Below, piece by piece: positions 33,701 through 42,646 of a DNA stretch of 64,000 bases; within the stretch, counting starts at the first letter, position 1, and every line of letters begins with the position of its first letter. Source of the stretch: Fodinibacter sp963730365. GTDB lineage: Bacteria > Actinomycetota > Actinomycetes > Actinomycetales > Dermatophilaceae. Below the pieces are notes generated by a model that was not told the origin of the DNA, made no database searches, and worked only from the letters and a program-made list of their open reading frames with translations. The stretch is from positions 248,001 to 312,000 of the forward strand of contig CAVSRM010000008.1 in the NCBI GenBank assembly GCA_963730365.1, in the 5' to 3' direction. The translations under genes and the position numbers were made by a program.

Positions 33701-34549
33701 TCAGAGACCCCGGGGACGCAGGTAGGTCTCGGCCACGGCGCCGACCCAGTCGAAGGTCAGGGCCACGAGCGCGACGAGCGCGGCGCCCACGATGATGACC
33801 GGGTCCTGCTGCAGCTTCAGCCCGGAGGCGATCGTGACCCCGAGCGCACCGCCGCCGATGAGGTACGCCAGTGTCGCCATCCCGATGTTGAGGATCATCG
33901 CGACCCGCACCCCGGCGATGATGACCGGCACGGCGAGCGGCAACTCGATGCGGCCGAGAACCTGCATCTTCGTCATCCCCATGCCCCGGCCGGCCTCGAT
34001 GACGCCACGGTCGACCGCGTCGAGGCCCACCATGGTGTTCCTGAGCACAGGCAGCAGGGCGTAGATGGCGAGTCCGATGATGACGGTGCGTGCCCCCTGC
34101 CCCAGGAGGGCGAGGAAGAGAATGAGCAGGCCGTAGGCGGGCAGTGCCTGGCCCGAGTTCGCCACCGTGACGATGGCCGGCCCGTAGCGCCGCAGCGGCG
34201 GCCGGGTCAGGACGATGCCGAGCGGGATCGCGATGACGACGACGATGACCGTCGACCAGAGCGCGATCCACAGGTGTTGCTTCAGCTGGGGGTAGAGCTT
34301 GGTGCTCCAGTCCAGGGCGGACGCCTGCTGGATGTTCTTCGAGGGGTCCAGGCCCAGGCTCTGGTAGTACCAGAAGAGCAACGCGGCGAGGCCGAGGATG
34401 CCCAGCGGGGCCAACTTGAGCGCCAGGTGGTTGCGCCGGGCCTTGACGAGCCAGCTGTCCTCGGGGAGGGTGCCGTAGTCCGGCGGCTGACCCTCGACGG
34501 GCACACCCTCGTCCTCGACCCGATCGTCGACCTGTGCGATCCCGCTCAT
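33701..34549 (-). CDS. Betaine/choline-type ABC transporter permease (ProW/OpuBB-like)
   Basis: A 282-residue permease. A cytoplasmic N terminus of about 45 residues precedes six membrane helices. The permease signature G-V-I-E-A-G-R-G-M-G-M-T-K-M-Q-V-L-G-R-I-E-L-P-L-A is the EAA loop that docks on the ATPase. It overlaps the ATPase gene by four bases, so it is the last gene of the permease-ATPase-permease operon. Confidence 0.9.
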   Translation of the reverse strand: MSGIAQVDDRVEDEGVPVEGQPPDYGTLPEDSWLVKARRNHLALKLAPLGILGLAALLFWYYQSLGLDPSKNIQQASALDWSTKLYPQLKQHLWIALWSTVIVVVIAIPLGIVLTRPPLRRYGPAIVTVANSGQALPAYGLLILFLALLGQGARTVIIGLAIYALLPVLRNTMVGLDAVDRGVIEAGRGMGMTKMQVLGRIELPLAVPVIIAGVRVAMILNIGMATLAYLIGGGALGVTIASGLKLQQDPVIIVGAALVALVALTFDWVGAVAETYLRPRGL

Positions 34550-35715
34550 GACGCCGACCCGAGGCGCTCATAGTGCTCGCGGGCCTCCCTGCGTGCCCGC
34601 CGGATCACCCGGTTGAGGTCCCTCAGTTCGACGACGCCCCGGAGCGAGCCGTCCTGGGCGACGACGACGCTGACGGCAGCAGAGCTGATGAGCATCTGCT
34701 CGAGCGTGTCGAAGAGCGTGGCGGTGTCCTCGACCTTCGCGGCCACCTCGTCGCCCACCTGCTCGTCGACCGTCCCGTCGACGGCCTCCAGGTGCTCCTG
34801 GCTCACCCAGCGAATGGGCCTGCGCTCGTCGTCGATCAGGAGGAGCCAGTCGTGCCGGGGATCCGCGCGCAGGGTCCGGAAGCCGGTCTCGGGGGTGTCG
34901 CCGATGCGCACCGTCGGGTAGGGCTCGAGCTCGAGGGTGTCGACGGTCTCGAAGTGCAGACCCTTGAGCGTGGACCCGCTGCCGATGAAGTCGGCGACGA
35001 ACTCGTCGACGGGGAAGGCGAGGATCCGCTCGGGGGTGTCAATCTGTGCGATCCGGCTCTTCTCGCCGAGGATCGCAATGCGGTCGCCCATCTTGATCGC
35101 CTCGTCGATGTCGTGGGTGACGAAGACGATCGTCTTGTGGATCTCCTCCTGGACCCGGAGGAACTCGTTCTGCAGCCGGTCGCGGGTGATCGGGTCGATC
35201 GCGCCGAACGGCTCGTCCATGAGCATGATCTCGGGGTCCGCGCCGAGAGCCCGGGCCACGCCCACACGCTGTGCCTGCCCGCCGGACAGCTCCTTCGGGT
35301 AGCGGCCGGCGAACGTCTCGGAGTCGAGGCCCACGATCTCGAGCAGCTCGGTGACCTGCTGGTGGATGCGCGCCTTGTCCCACTTGAGCATCTTCGGGAC
35401 GGTGGCGATGTTCTGGGCGATGGTCTGGTGCGGGAAGAGCCCGATCTGCTGGATGACGTACCCGATGCGGCGACGCAGGTGGTCCGGGTTGACCGTGGTG
35501 ACGTCCTCGCCGTCGAGGTAGATCTTGCCTCCGGTCGGCTCGATCATCCGGTTGATGAGCCGCAGCGTGGTGCTCTTGCCGCAGCCGGAGGGGCCTACGA
35601 GGACGAGGATCTCGCCCTCGTAGACCTCGAGGGTGAGACTCTCCACCGCGGGCTCCTTGGTGCCCGGGTAGATCTTCTCCACCCCTTCGAGTCGGATCTT
35701 CGCGTCCTTGCTCAT
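34546..35715 (-). CDS. Betaine/choline-type ABC transporter ATPase with C-terminal CBS region
   Basis: A 389-residue ATPase. Walker A is G-P-S-G-C-G-K-S-T (residues 41-49), the ABC signature is L-S-G-G-Q (143-147), and L-M-D-E-P-F-G-A-I-D is Walker B with its D-loop. Residues about 260-389 form a CBS-type regulatory module; in OpuA-like importers such domains sense ionic strength or cyclic-di-AMP. The start at 35715 follows the first permease gene by 86 bp. Residues upstream of it in the same frame are low-complexity. Confidence 0.9.
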   Translation of the reverse strand: MSKDAKIRLEGVEKIYPGTKEPAVESLTLEVYEGEILVLVGPSGCGKSTTLRLINRMIEPTGGKIYLDGEDVTTVNPDHLRRRIGYVIQQIGLFPHQTIAQNIATVPKMLKWDKARIHQQVTELLEIVGLDSETFAGRYPKELSGGQAQRVGVARALGADPEIMLMDEPFGAIDPITRDRLQNEFLRVQEEIHKTIVFVTHDIDEAIKMGDRIAILGEKSRIAQIDTPERILAFPVDEFVADFIGSGSTLKGLHFETVDTLELEPYPTVRIGDTPETGFRTLRADPRHDWLLLIDDERRPIRWVSQEHLEAVDGTVDEQVGDEVAAKVEDTATLFDTLEQMLISSAAVSVVVAQDGSLRGVVELRDLNRVIRRARREAREHYERLGSAS

Positions 35716-35801
35716 CGTCGGCTCTCTTCGTTGCGTGTCGGGCGTCGGGTGCGTTCTCTGGGCTTGAGGAGGGTCGGGGCGCGGGTGTCCGGGGCGGGCG
35801 G

Positions 35802-36461
35802 TCAGATGCGCTGTCCCCTGCTGGTCGTGAAGCGCTGGATCGTGGCGAACACCGTGTCGAGGACGAGCCCGAGGAGGACCGTGAAGATCGTCCCGACCCA
35901 CACGGACTCCACGCTGTTCGGCAGTCCGAGCCGGGTCAGCCCGCCCTGGATCCAGCTGCCCAGGCCGTCGCCACCGACGAGGACCGCGATGGCCGCGATC
36001 CCGACGGTGATCAGGCTCGAGATGCGGATCCCGGCCATGACGACGGGCCAGGCGAGCGGCAGGCGGATCACGAAGAGCTGTCGCATCGAGGTCATCCCCA
36101 TCCCCTTGGCGGACTCGACGATCGCCGGGGAGACGCCGTCGAGGCCGGTCACCGTGTTCCGCAGGATCGGCAGGATCGCGTAGAGGAACAGGGCCATCAT
36201 CGCCGGGGTGTTGCCGATGCCCACGAGCGGGATGAAGAGCGCGAAGAGCGCGAGCGAAGGGATCGTGAGGAAGATGCCGCTGATGCTCAGCGCGACCGCG
36301 CGCCACGTTGGACGCGTTTGGACGACGATGCCGAGGGTCACCGAGAAGACCGTGGCGAGGGCGATGACGACGAGCACGATCTTCGCGTGCTCCCACGTGG
36401 TCTCGAGGATCGCGTCGAAGTTGTCGACGACGTACTCGAACCAGCTGCTGAGGCCGTTCAC
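35802..36461 (-). CDS. Betaine/choline-type ABC transporter permease (first gene of operon)
   Basis: A 219-residue permease with five to six membrane helices and the EAA loop P-A-I-V-E-S-A-K-G-M-G-M-T-S-M-R-Q-L-F. It pairs with the permease at 33701-34549, so this importer has two different permease chains. The GTG at 36461 is chosen because GGGAG is seven bases upstream; other in-frame starts lie at 36467 and 36494. A near-consensus promoter lies just before it. Confidence 0.88.
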   Translation of the reverse strand: MNGLSSWFEYVVDNFDAILETTWEHAKIVLVVIALATVFSVTLGIVVQTRPTWRAVALSISGIFLTIPSLALFALFIPLVGIGNTPAMMALFLYAILPILRNTVTGLDGVSPAIVESAKGMGMTSMRQLFVIRLPLAWPVVMAGIRISSLITVGIAAIAVLVGGDGLGSWIQGGLTRLGLPNSVESVWVGTIFTVLLGLVLDTVFATIQRFTTSRGQRI

Positions 36462-36921
36462 GTGCACTCCCTCATCGGGCCATAGACGGGCCACACTGGG
36501 GTGCCAACGCGACCTGGAGGTTCCTTCCTATCACGACACGCCACCCCCGGACCCGGGCTCGGGGCCGTTCGCGGACACCCTGCCCGGTGTTGACAGGGGA
36601 GAGTCAGGGGTCCCGCCACGTGACGGAGCGTGCAGTCGTGGGCTCGGGATTTTGCGACCGGCGCCCCCGCGTGAAGGAGACACCGCCAGGTGACCGCCCC
36701 CACCCCATGTCTCTCGGGCACCTCGCCGGACGTCGAGGCCGAGGTCGCCCACCGGATGACCGTCCTCCGCCCCTCCTGACCGATCGGCACTTTCCCTCCG
36801 GATGCCGGAACCTCAACCGAGCGAGGCTTACGGAAGGCGCCCTTCGGTCAAGGTTCCCGTCGTCAGGTCCCGCGCCACGCCTGCGCCACAGCCACTGGGC
36901 CCCCGGTAGGGCGGGCCGGAC
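36462..36921. other. 460-bp gap between the ABC operon and purA, with one possible small gene
   Basis: Apart from the operon promoter, only one candidate is seen: a GTG at 36690 with AAGGAGA (36674-36680) nine bases upstream opens a 29-codon frame ending TGA at 36777-36779 on the plus strand. The peptide (MTAPTPCLSGTSPDVEAEVA…) is polar and matches nothing I recognise, and no gene follows on that strand. It may be a real small protein or a gene remnant. The rest shows no structure that I can support. Confidence 0.3.
36479..36507 (-). promoter_or_regulatory. Promoter of the ABC permease-ATPase-permease operon
   Basis: On the minus strand TTGGCA (36507-36502), 17 bases, then TATGGC (36484-36479). 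This is the best sigma-70-type promoter in the window and lies 18 bases before the GTG start. Confidence 0.65.
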
Positions 36922-38223
36922 TCAGTCGAGCAGCGGGTGCCGCTGGATGATCTCGTGGCGTCCGGGACCGACGCCGATGGCCGAGACGCGGGCACCGATG
37001 AGCTCTTCGACCCGCAGGACGTAGGCGCGCGCCGCCGCCGGGAGCTCCTCGAAGGAGCGACAGCCGGAGATGTCCTCCCACCACCCGTCGAGCTCCTCGT
37101 AGATGGGCGTGGCATGGTGGAAGTCGCTCTGGCCCAACGGCATCTCGTCATGGCGTACGCCGTCGACGTCATAGGCGACGCACACCGGCACGGTGTCGAA
37201 ACCGGTCAGGACGTCGAGCTTGGTGATGACGAAGTCGGTCACGCCGTTGATCCGCGTGGCGTACCTGCCGATGACGGTGTCCATCCACCCGCAGCGACGG
37301 GGCCGGCCCGTCGTCGTGCCGTACTCCGCTCCCGTCTTGCGCAGCGTCTCACCGGCGTCGTCGGAGAGTTCCGTGGGGAACGGGCCCTCGCCCACGCGTG
37401 TCGTGTACGCCTTGAGGATGGCGATGACCCGGGAGACGCGCGTCGGTGGGATGCCCGACCCCGTGCACGCGCCACCCGCCGTGGCCGACGACGACGTCAC
37501 GAACGGGTACGTGCCGTGGTCGACGTCTAGCAGCGTGGCCTGGCCGGCCTCGAGGAGCACGTTCGAGCCCGCGTCGAGCGCCTCCTCGAGCACGAGGGAG
37601 GTGTCGGCGACCAGCGGGCGAAGTCGCTCGACGTAGCCGAGCAGCTCCTCGACGACGAGGTCGGCGTCGACGTCGCGGGTGTTGTAGATCTTGACGAGGA
37701 CCTGGTTCTTCAGCGACAGCGCGGCCTCGACCTTCTGCCGGAGGATCCCCTCGTCGAAGAGGTCCTGGATGCGGATACCGACCCGGTTCATCTTGTCGGC
37801 GTAGGTCGGCCCGATCCCGCGGCCCGTGGTGCCGATCTTCCGGGCACCGAGGAACCGTTCGGTCACCTTGTCGAGGGTGCGGTTGTAGGGGGCGATGACG
37901 TGGGCGCTGCCGGAGACGAGGAGACGTGAGGTGTCGACGCCACGGGCCTCGAGGCCGTCGATCTCCTCGAAGAGCACCTCGAGGTCGACGACGACGCCGT
38001 TGCCGATGACCGGGGTGACCGAGGGCGTGAGGATTCCCGACGGCAGGAGGTGCAGCGCGTACTTCTCCCGGGATCCGTCCTCGCCCTCGATGACCACCGT
38101 GTGCCCGGCGTTGTTGCCGCCGTTGAACTTCACGACGTAGTCGACGTCACCGCCGAGGAGGTCGGTGGCCTTGCCCTTGCCCTCGTCGCCCCACTGGGCT
38201 CCGACCAGCACGATCGCCGGCAT
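36922..38223 (-). CDS. purA: Adenylosuccinate synthetase
   Basis: A 433-residue GTP-dependent enzyme that joins IMP and aspartate on the way to AMP. The N terminus has V-G-A-Q-W-G-D-E-G-K-G-K, where the Asp is the catalytic base, followed by G-G-N-N-A-G-H-T-V and T-T-G-R-G-I-G-P-T-Y. C-terminally, T-T-T-G-R-P-R-R-C-G-W is the nucleotide-binding signature. Length normal. A TAGGGT -10-like box lies about 95 bp upstream on the minus strand. Confidence 0.96.
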   Translation of the reverse strand: MPAIVLVGAQWGDEGKGKATDLLGGDVDYVVKFNGGNNAGHTVVIEGEDGSREKYALHLLPSGILTPSVTPVIGNGVVVDLEVLFEEIDGLEARGVDTSRLLVSGSAHVIAPYNRTLDKVTERFLGARKIGTTGRGIGPTYADKMNRVGIRIQDLFDEGILRQKVEAALSLKNQVLVKIYNTRDVDADLVVEELLGYVERLRPLVADTSLVLEEALDAGSNVLLEAGQATLLDVDHGTYPFVTSSSATAGGACTGSGIPPTRVSRVIAILKAYTTRVGEGPFPTELSDDAGETLRKTGAEYGTTTGRPRRCGWMDTVIGRYATRINGVTDFVITKLDVLTGFDTVPVCVAYDVDGVRHDEMPLGQSDFHHATPIYEELDGWWEDISGCRSFEELPAAARAYVLRVEELIGARVSAIGVGPGRHEIIQRHPLLD

Positions 38224-38316
38224 CCGGGCTCCTTCCGCACGTGCGCCGAGAGCGGGTGCTCCGGCGCGCCGAAGGCCCCTCGCGGGTGTGCGCGGCGGGG
38301 CCTCGTACACCGCACC

Positions 38317-39159
38317 CTATCGCGGTGGGCGACCCCCGGCACCGGGAGGCCCAGCCTCGGAACGCGCCCGCTCCCCCGTCTCCGGCCGGCGTCGCGCGAG
38401 GGCCCAGCCGAGCTGGAACCTGGTCTCCACCCCGTGGACCGCCATGAGGTGCGCGACCCGCCTGCGCACCGTGCGGAGGCTGACCCCCAGGTAGCGCGCG
38501 ATGACCTCGTCCTTGAGCCCCTGCTCGAGCATCTCGACGAGCCTCGGCTCGTCGTCGGTGTTCCGGACGACCGACGGCGCCGCGAGAGCATGCACCCAGG
38601 CCAGGTCGAAGTACGCCGTGTAGAGCCGCACGACCAGGGGGTCGCGGATGACGGCGTACCCGGTGGAGGCGTCGTCCCACCCGGCGAGGGCGACGACGGC
38701 CGCGTCGCCGAAGACCGCGAACTCGGTCTCGACCGATGGCGCGAGCCGCTGGTCCTCGCCGACGTCGGCCCAGCTGGACATCCACTGCCGGCCGTGAGGA
38801 GTCGCCAGGACGTCGGCGCCGTAGATGCTGCGCTGGACGTGGCCGCGCCTGATCCGTTCCTTGTTCACCCGCATCGTCTCGTCGTCGAGGCCCGGTCCCG
38901 CCTCCACGGTGCGCACCACGTTGCGCAGGACTCCTGCGGTGCCCCCGAGGAGCTGACCGACGACGGAGGGGGCCACAGCGTCGGAGATCAGCTCGGTGAC
39001 CGGCTCCTGGGCGCCCAACGCCTCGCTGGTGAGCCGGCCGAGCAGCTCGCGCGACGCCTCGATGTCCCGCCGGCGCTCATCGATGCGGGCGAGCTCCCGA
39101 CGCAGCTGCTCCTCGAGGACGAGGAGCGCGCCGCCGCCGCTCTCGGCCTGGTTGCTCAC
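38317..39159 (-). CDS. LuxR-type helix-turn-helix regulator with N-terminal sensor-like region
   Basis: A 280-residue protein. Residues about 10-45 are a charged helix, perhaps a coiled coil for dimerisation. The middle (about 70-200) resembles ligand-binding regions of TrmB/LuxR-like actinobacterial regulators. Residues about 205-255 are the LuxR helix-turn-helix (L-K-D-E-V-I-A-R-Y-L-G-V-S-L-R-T-V-R-R-R-V). There is no receiver domain. Targets unknown. The tail is Arg/Gly/Pro-rich. Confidence 0.8.
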   Translation of the reverse strand: MSNQAESGGGALLVLEEQLRRELARIDERRRDIEASRELLGRLTSEALGAQEPVTELISDAVAPSVVGQLLGGTAGVLRNVVRTVEAGPGLDDETMRVNKERIRRGHVQRSIYGADVLATPHGRQWMSSWADVGEDQRLAPSVETEFAVFGDAAVVALAGWDDASTGYAVIRDPLVVRLYTAYFDLAWVHALAAPSVVRNTDDEPRLVEMLEQGLKDEVIARYLGVSLRTVRRRVAHLMAVHGVETRFQLGWALARRRPETGERARSEAGPPGAGGRPPR

Positions 39160-39284
39160 CTGTCGTCTCCCATCGGTTCAAGGCGTGTCGGAATGAGGCC
39201 TCCGAGGTCGCGTGCACCCTGGCCGGCGACCGGGGTCGTCGAGGGCGTCACGGGGTGCCTCCGACGGTGGAGAGCGGGCCCGGA

Positions 39285-39689
39285 TCAGAGACCGAGCTCG
39301 CGCGCCCCTGTGGCGCTCGAGGCCCGCAGGAACTCCTGGCACCGGTGCCGCTCGTCGTCCTCACCGATCGCGTCGGCGGCCCGCGCCAGGGCGGCCAGCG
39401 CCCGGAGGAAGCCGCGGTTGGGTTCGTGCTCCCACGGAACCGGGCCCTGGCCACGCCATCCAGCACGACGCAACGCGTCGAGGCCCCGGTGGTAGCCGGT
39501 ACGCGCGTAGGCGTAGGACTCCACCACCTCGCCGTCCGCCATCGCGTCCTCGGCCAGCACCGCCCAGGCGAGCGAGGAGGTGGGGTGGGACGCGGCCACC
39601 CGGTTCGGCGCGACCCCGTCGTCGAGGAGCCGGGATGCCGGGTCCTCCGGCAGGTGGGTCGGCGGGATGCCGAGCAGGTCTGTGCTCAC
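39285..39689 (-). CDS. DUF3151 domain-containing protein
   Basis: A 134-residue soluble protein, nearly all helical. It has the family features S-L-A-W-A-V-L-A-E and S-Y-A-Y-A-R-T-G-Y-H-R-G-L-D-A-L-R-R-A-G-W-R-G, then P-W-E-H-E-P-N-R-G-F-L-R-A-L. The family is typical of actinobacteria and often lies beside fba, as here. It may be co-transcribed with fba, 98 bp away on the same strand. Function unknown. Confidence 0.85.
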   Translation of the reverse strand: MSTDLLGIPPTHLPEDPASRLLDDGVAPNRVAASHPTSSLAWAVLAEDAMADGEVVESYAYARTGYHRGLDALRRAGWRGQGPVPWEHEPNRGFLRALAALARAADAIGEDDERHRCQEFLRASSATGARELGL

Positions 39690-39787
39690 GAGTGCCTCTC
39701 AGGAGATGCCGGGCGGATCGTCGAGAGCGGAGGGCAGCGCGCGAGGTCCTCCCCGCGCGCCGCCCCCTCCGCCGTCGACGGAGTGGG

Positions 39788-40816
39788 TCAGCTCTGGTGC
39801 GTGCCGGCCGAGCGGAGGTTCTCGCAGGCCTGGACGACGCGAGCCGCCATGGCCCCCTCGGCCTCCTTGCCCCAGGCCCGGGGGTCGTACTGCTTCTTGT
39901 TGCCGACCTCGCCGTCGATCTTGAGCACGCCGTCGTAGTTGCGCATCATCCAGTCGACCACCGGCCGGGTGAAGGCGTACTGCGTGTCGGTGTCGACGTT
40001 CATCTTCACCACGCCGTAGTCCACGGCCGCCGAGATCTCCTCCGGCAGCGATCCGGAGCCGCCGTGGAAGACGAGGTGGAAGGGCTTGTCGTTGGGGGTC
40101 GAGAACTCGGCGTGGACGGCATCCTGCGCCGCCTTGAGCACCTCGGGCCGCAGCTTGACCGCACCGGGCTTGTAGGCACCGTGGACGTTCCCGAAGGTGA
40201 GGGCGGTCATGTAGTAGCCGTTCTCGCCGGTGCCGAGGGCCCGCGCGGTGGCGATGGCGTCGTCGGGCGTCGAGTAGAGCTTGTCGTTGATCTCGTTGGC
40301 CACGCCGTCCTCCTCGCCTCCGACGACGCCCACCTCGATCTCGAGGATGATCTGGGCCGCGCGGCACTTCTCGAGCAGCTCCTCGGCGATGACGAGGTTC
40401 TCCTCGAGCGGCACGGCGGAGCCGTCCCACATGTGCGACTGGAAGATCGGCAGGCCCCCCGCCGCCACCCGCTCGGCCGACGCCGCGATGAGCGGCCGGA
40501 CGAAACCGTCGAGCTTGTTCTTCGGGCAGTGGTCGGTGTGCAGGGCGATGTTGACGGGGTAGTTCTTCGCGACCTCCTGCGCATACGCCGCGAGCGCGAG
40601 CGAGCCGGTGACCATGTTCTTGATCGTCGAGCCGGAGGCGTACTCGGCGCCGCCGGTGGAGACCTGGATGATCCCGTCCGACCCGGCCTCGGCGAACCCG
40701 CGAATCGCCGCGGTCACCGTCTGGCTCGACGTGATGTTGATGGCGGGGTAGGCGAACGAGCCGTTCTTGGCCCGGTCGAGCATGTCGGCGTAGACCTCGG
40801 GTGTTGCGATGGGCAC
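39788..40816 (-). CDS. fba: Class II fructose-bisphosphate aldolase
   Basis: A 342-residue zinc aldolase of glycolysis and gluconeogenesis. N-I-T-S-S-Q-T is near the start, and the metal and catalytic region is L-H-T-D-H-C-P-K-N. The zinc-binding and phosphate-binding segments V-F-H-G-G-S-G-S and M-N-V-D-T-D-T-Q are both present. This is the class IIA, longer form. AAGGAG precedes the ATG. A LacI-type operator core lies 27-34 bases upstream. Confidence 0.95.
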   Translation of the reverse strand: MPIATPEVYADMLDRAKNGSFAYPAINITSSQTVTAAIRGFAEAGSDGIIQVSTGGAEYASGSTIKNMVTGSLALAAYAQEVAKNYPVNIALHTDHCPKNKLDGFVRPLIAASAERVAAGGLPIFQSHMWDGSAVPLEENLVIAEELLEKCRAAQIILEIEVGVVGGEEDGVANEINDKLYSTPDDAIATARALGTGENGYYMTALTFGNVHGAYKPGAVKLRPEVLKAAQDAVHAEFSTPNDKPFHLVFHGGSGSLPEEISAAVDYGVVKMNVDTDTQYAFTRPVVDWMMRNYDGVLKIDGEVGNKKQYDPRAWGKEAEGAMAARVVQACENLRSAGTHQS

Positions 40817-40842
40817 CGTGGGCTCCTTGGGGAAGATGGGTG

Positions 40843-40850
40843 AACCGGTT
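40843..40850. promoter_or_regulatory. LacI-type operator core upstream of fba
   Basis: AACCGGTT in the context GGTGAACCGGTTACC is an 8-bp palindrome with the central CG and flanking AA/TT expected of LacI-family operators. It lies between the likely promoter and the start of fba. No LacI-family gene is in the window. Confidence 0.4.
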
Positions 40851-40996
40851 ACCCCTCGATCCTTCCACGGATGACCGCCCCGGTGGGCGCCTGTTCGTAC
40901 CCGCTGGTAGCAGGTGCAGCCCGGCGGACCCGATCAGCAGGGGCGCGTCGCGGGGCGCCGCCCCGACGACGCGCGGCAGGGCGGCATCCGGGACGA

Positions 40997-41665
40997 CTAG
41001 CGCACGGTCTGCCCGAAGACGTGCCGGCGAACCCAGGCGTGCATGGCGATCGCCCCCGCGGCGCCGGCATTGATCGAGCGGGTCGACCCGAACTGCTCGA
41101 TGTGCAGGACGGCCGAGCAGGCGGCGCGAGCATCGTCGCTCAGGCCCGGCCCCTCCTGCCCGAAGAGCAGGATGCACTCTCTCGGGAGGTCGAAGGTCTC
41201 GAGCGGCACCGAGCCCGGCAGGTTGTCCACGCCTACCAGGGGGATGCCGCTGCCGTCGCCGCCGGCCGTCGACGCCCAGGCCAGGAGGTCCCCGACGGTG
41301 GCGTGGTGGTGCTCGTGCTGGTAGCGGTCGGTGACCATCGCCCCCCGCCGGTTCCAGCGGCGCCTCCCCACGATGTGGAACGCGGCCGCGTTGAACGCGT
41401 TGGCCGTGCGAATGACCGACCCGATGTTGAAGTCGTGCCCCCAGTTCTCCACCGCGACGTGGAACGGGTGGCGACGGGTGTCCAGGTCCGCGACCACGGC
41501 CTCGGTGTGCCAGTACCGAAACCTGTCGGCGACATTGCGGCGGTCACCGTCGCGGAGCAGGTCCGGGTCCCACTGCTCACCCTCGGGCCACGGGCCGACC
41601 CACGGGCCGACACCCACCGTGGGCTGCTCGGCGCCGGCACCCGGCGTCGGGGTCACCTCACCCAC
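40997..41665 (-). CDS. SpoU/TrmH-family RNA methyltransferase
   Basis: A 222-residue SPOUT-fold methyltransferase. The trefoil-knot motifs are N-I-G-S-V-I-R-T-A-N-A-F (motif 1), C-I-L-L-F-G-Q-E-G-P-G-L-S (motif 2) and S-T-R-S-I-N-A-G-A-A-G-A-I-A-M (motif 3). It methylates a ribose 2'-O in tRNA or rRNA; the exact target cannot be read from the sequence. The N-terminal 25 residues are Pro/Gly-rich, and the true start may lie slightly further in. Confidence 0.88.
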   Translation of the reverse strand: MGEVTPTPGAGAEQPTVGVGPWVGPWPEGEQWDPDLLRDGDRRNVADRFRYWHTEAVVADLDTRRHPFHVAVENWGHDFNIGSVIRTANAFNAAAFHIVGRRRWNRRGAMVTDRYQHEHHHATVGDLLAWASTAGGDGSGIPLVGVDNLPGSVPLETFDLPRECILLFGQEGPGLSDDARAACSAVLHIEQFGSTRSINAGAAGAIAMHAWVRRHVFGQTVR

Positions 41666-41923
41666 GGGCGCAGGCGGGTTGGACCGGCCCTGACGCGTGG
41701 GCGCGGGGCCACCCGTGGAGGGACGGTCGAGGGCCGAGCGGAACGGTCGACTGCACGGAGTCGAGGGCGCGGAGGGGGCGCCGCGGACTGGACGACACAG
41801 GTGCTCCGTTCGCTCTCCGGGGCTCCCCGGACGGGCCCGACCGTTTCGCGCTCAATGTAGCCTCCGCCCGGGGCACGGGGCGACGCACAGGCGGCGCCGG
41901 GCAGGCACCCGGGTCCGGCGGCA

Positions 41924-41929
41924 TACCCT
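41924..41929 (+). promoter_or_regulatory. -10 box of a leaderless DedA promoter
   Basis: TACCCT is followed by seven bases and then GTG-ATG at 41937-41942. No ribosome site is present. Confidence 0.5.
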
Positions 41930-41936
41930 TGACCCC

Positions 41937-42614
41937 GTGATGCACTCCCTCGGCCCCGACTGGATGGACCCCCAGACCCTGCTCGAGCGCTTCGGCTCGC
42001 AGTTCTTCTGGGTGAGCGTCGCGATCGTCTTCATCGAGTGCGGCCTGCTCTTCCCGATCCTCCCGGGTGACTCGCTCCTCTTCGCCGTGGGGTTGTTCAT
42101 CGCCGGCGGCGAGGTCGACGTCAACATCGTCGTCGCGTGCATCGTGTTGAGCACCGCGGCCTTCCTCGGCAACGTCACGGGCTACGAGATCGGCCGCGCC
42201 ATCGGAGCACCGCTCTACGAGCGCGAGGGCCGCTTCATCAAGAAGAAGTACTTCGACGACACCCATGCCTTCTTCGAGAAGCACGGCGCCAAGGCCCTGG
42301 TGCTCGGCCGTTTCGTGCCGATCGTGCGCACCTTCATCACCGTGGTCGCAGGTGTCAGCCGCATGGACCGCCGCCACTTCTTCGTCTGGAGCGGCGTGGG
42401 CGCCGTGCTGTGGGCGACCGGCGTGACCCTCCTGGGCTACTTCCTCGGTGGCGTGGACGTCATCAAGGACAACCTCGAGATCGCGGCTCTGGTGATCGTC
42501 GCGTTCTCCGTGCTGCCGATGGTCATCGAGTTCGTCCGGCACCGCAGTGCGACCAAGACCGCGATCGAGGAGATCGACGAGGTCGTGGACGACGTGCGCG
42601 ACGGGACCCTCTGA
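41937..42614 (+). CDS. DedA family membrane protein (VTT domain)
   Basis: A 225-residue protein with five to six membrane segments. Family motifs are E-C-G-L-L-F-P-I-L-P-G-D-S-L-L-F (about residues 32-47), G-Y-E-I-G-R-A-I-G and G-R-F-V-P-I-V-R-T-F. The Glu and Arg residues of these motifs are essential in DedA proteins, which are implicated in lipid-carrier flux and pH or drug tolerance. The start is GTG 41937 or the next codon ATG 41940. Confidence 0.9.
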   Translation: MMHSLGPDWMDPQTLLERFGSQFFWVSVAIVFIECGLLFPILPGDSLLFAVGLFIAGGEVDVNIVVACIVLSTAAFLGNVTGYEIGRAIGAPLYEREGRFIKKKYFDDTHAFFEKHGAKALVLGRFVPIVRTFITVVAGVSRMDRRHFFVWSGVGAVLWATGVTLLGYFLGGVDVIKDNLEIAALVIVAFSVLPMVIEFVRHRSATKTAIEEIDEVVDDVRDGTL

Positions 42615-42646
42615 CCCGCTTCCTCCCCCTCAGTGACCGGGGTCGA

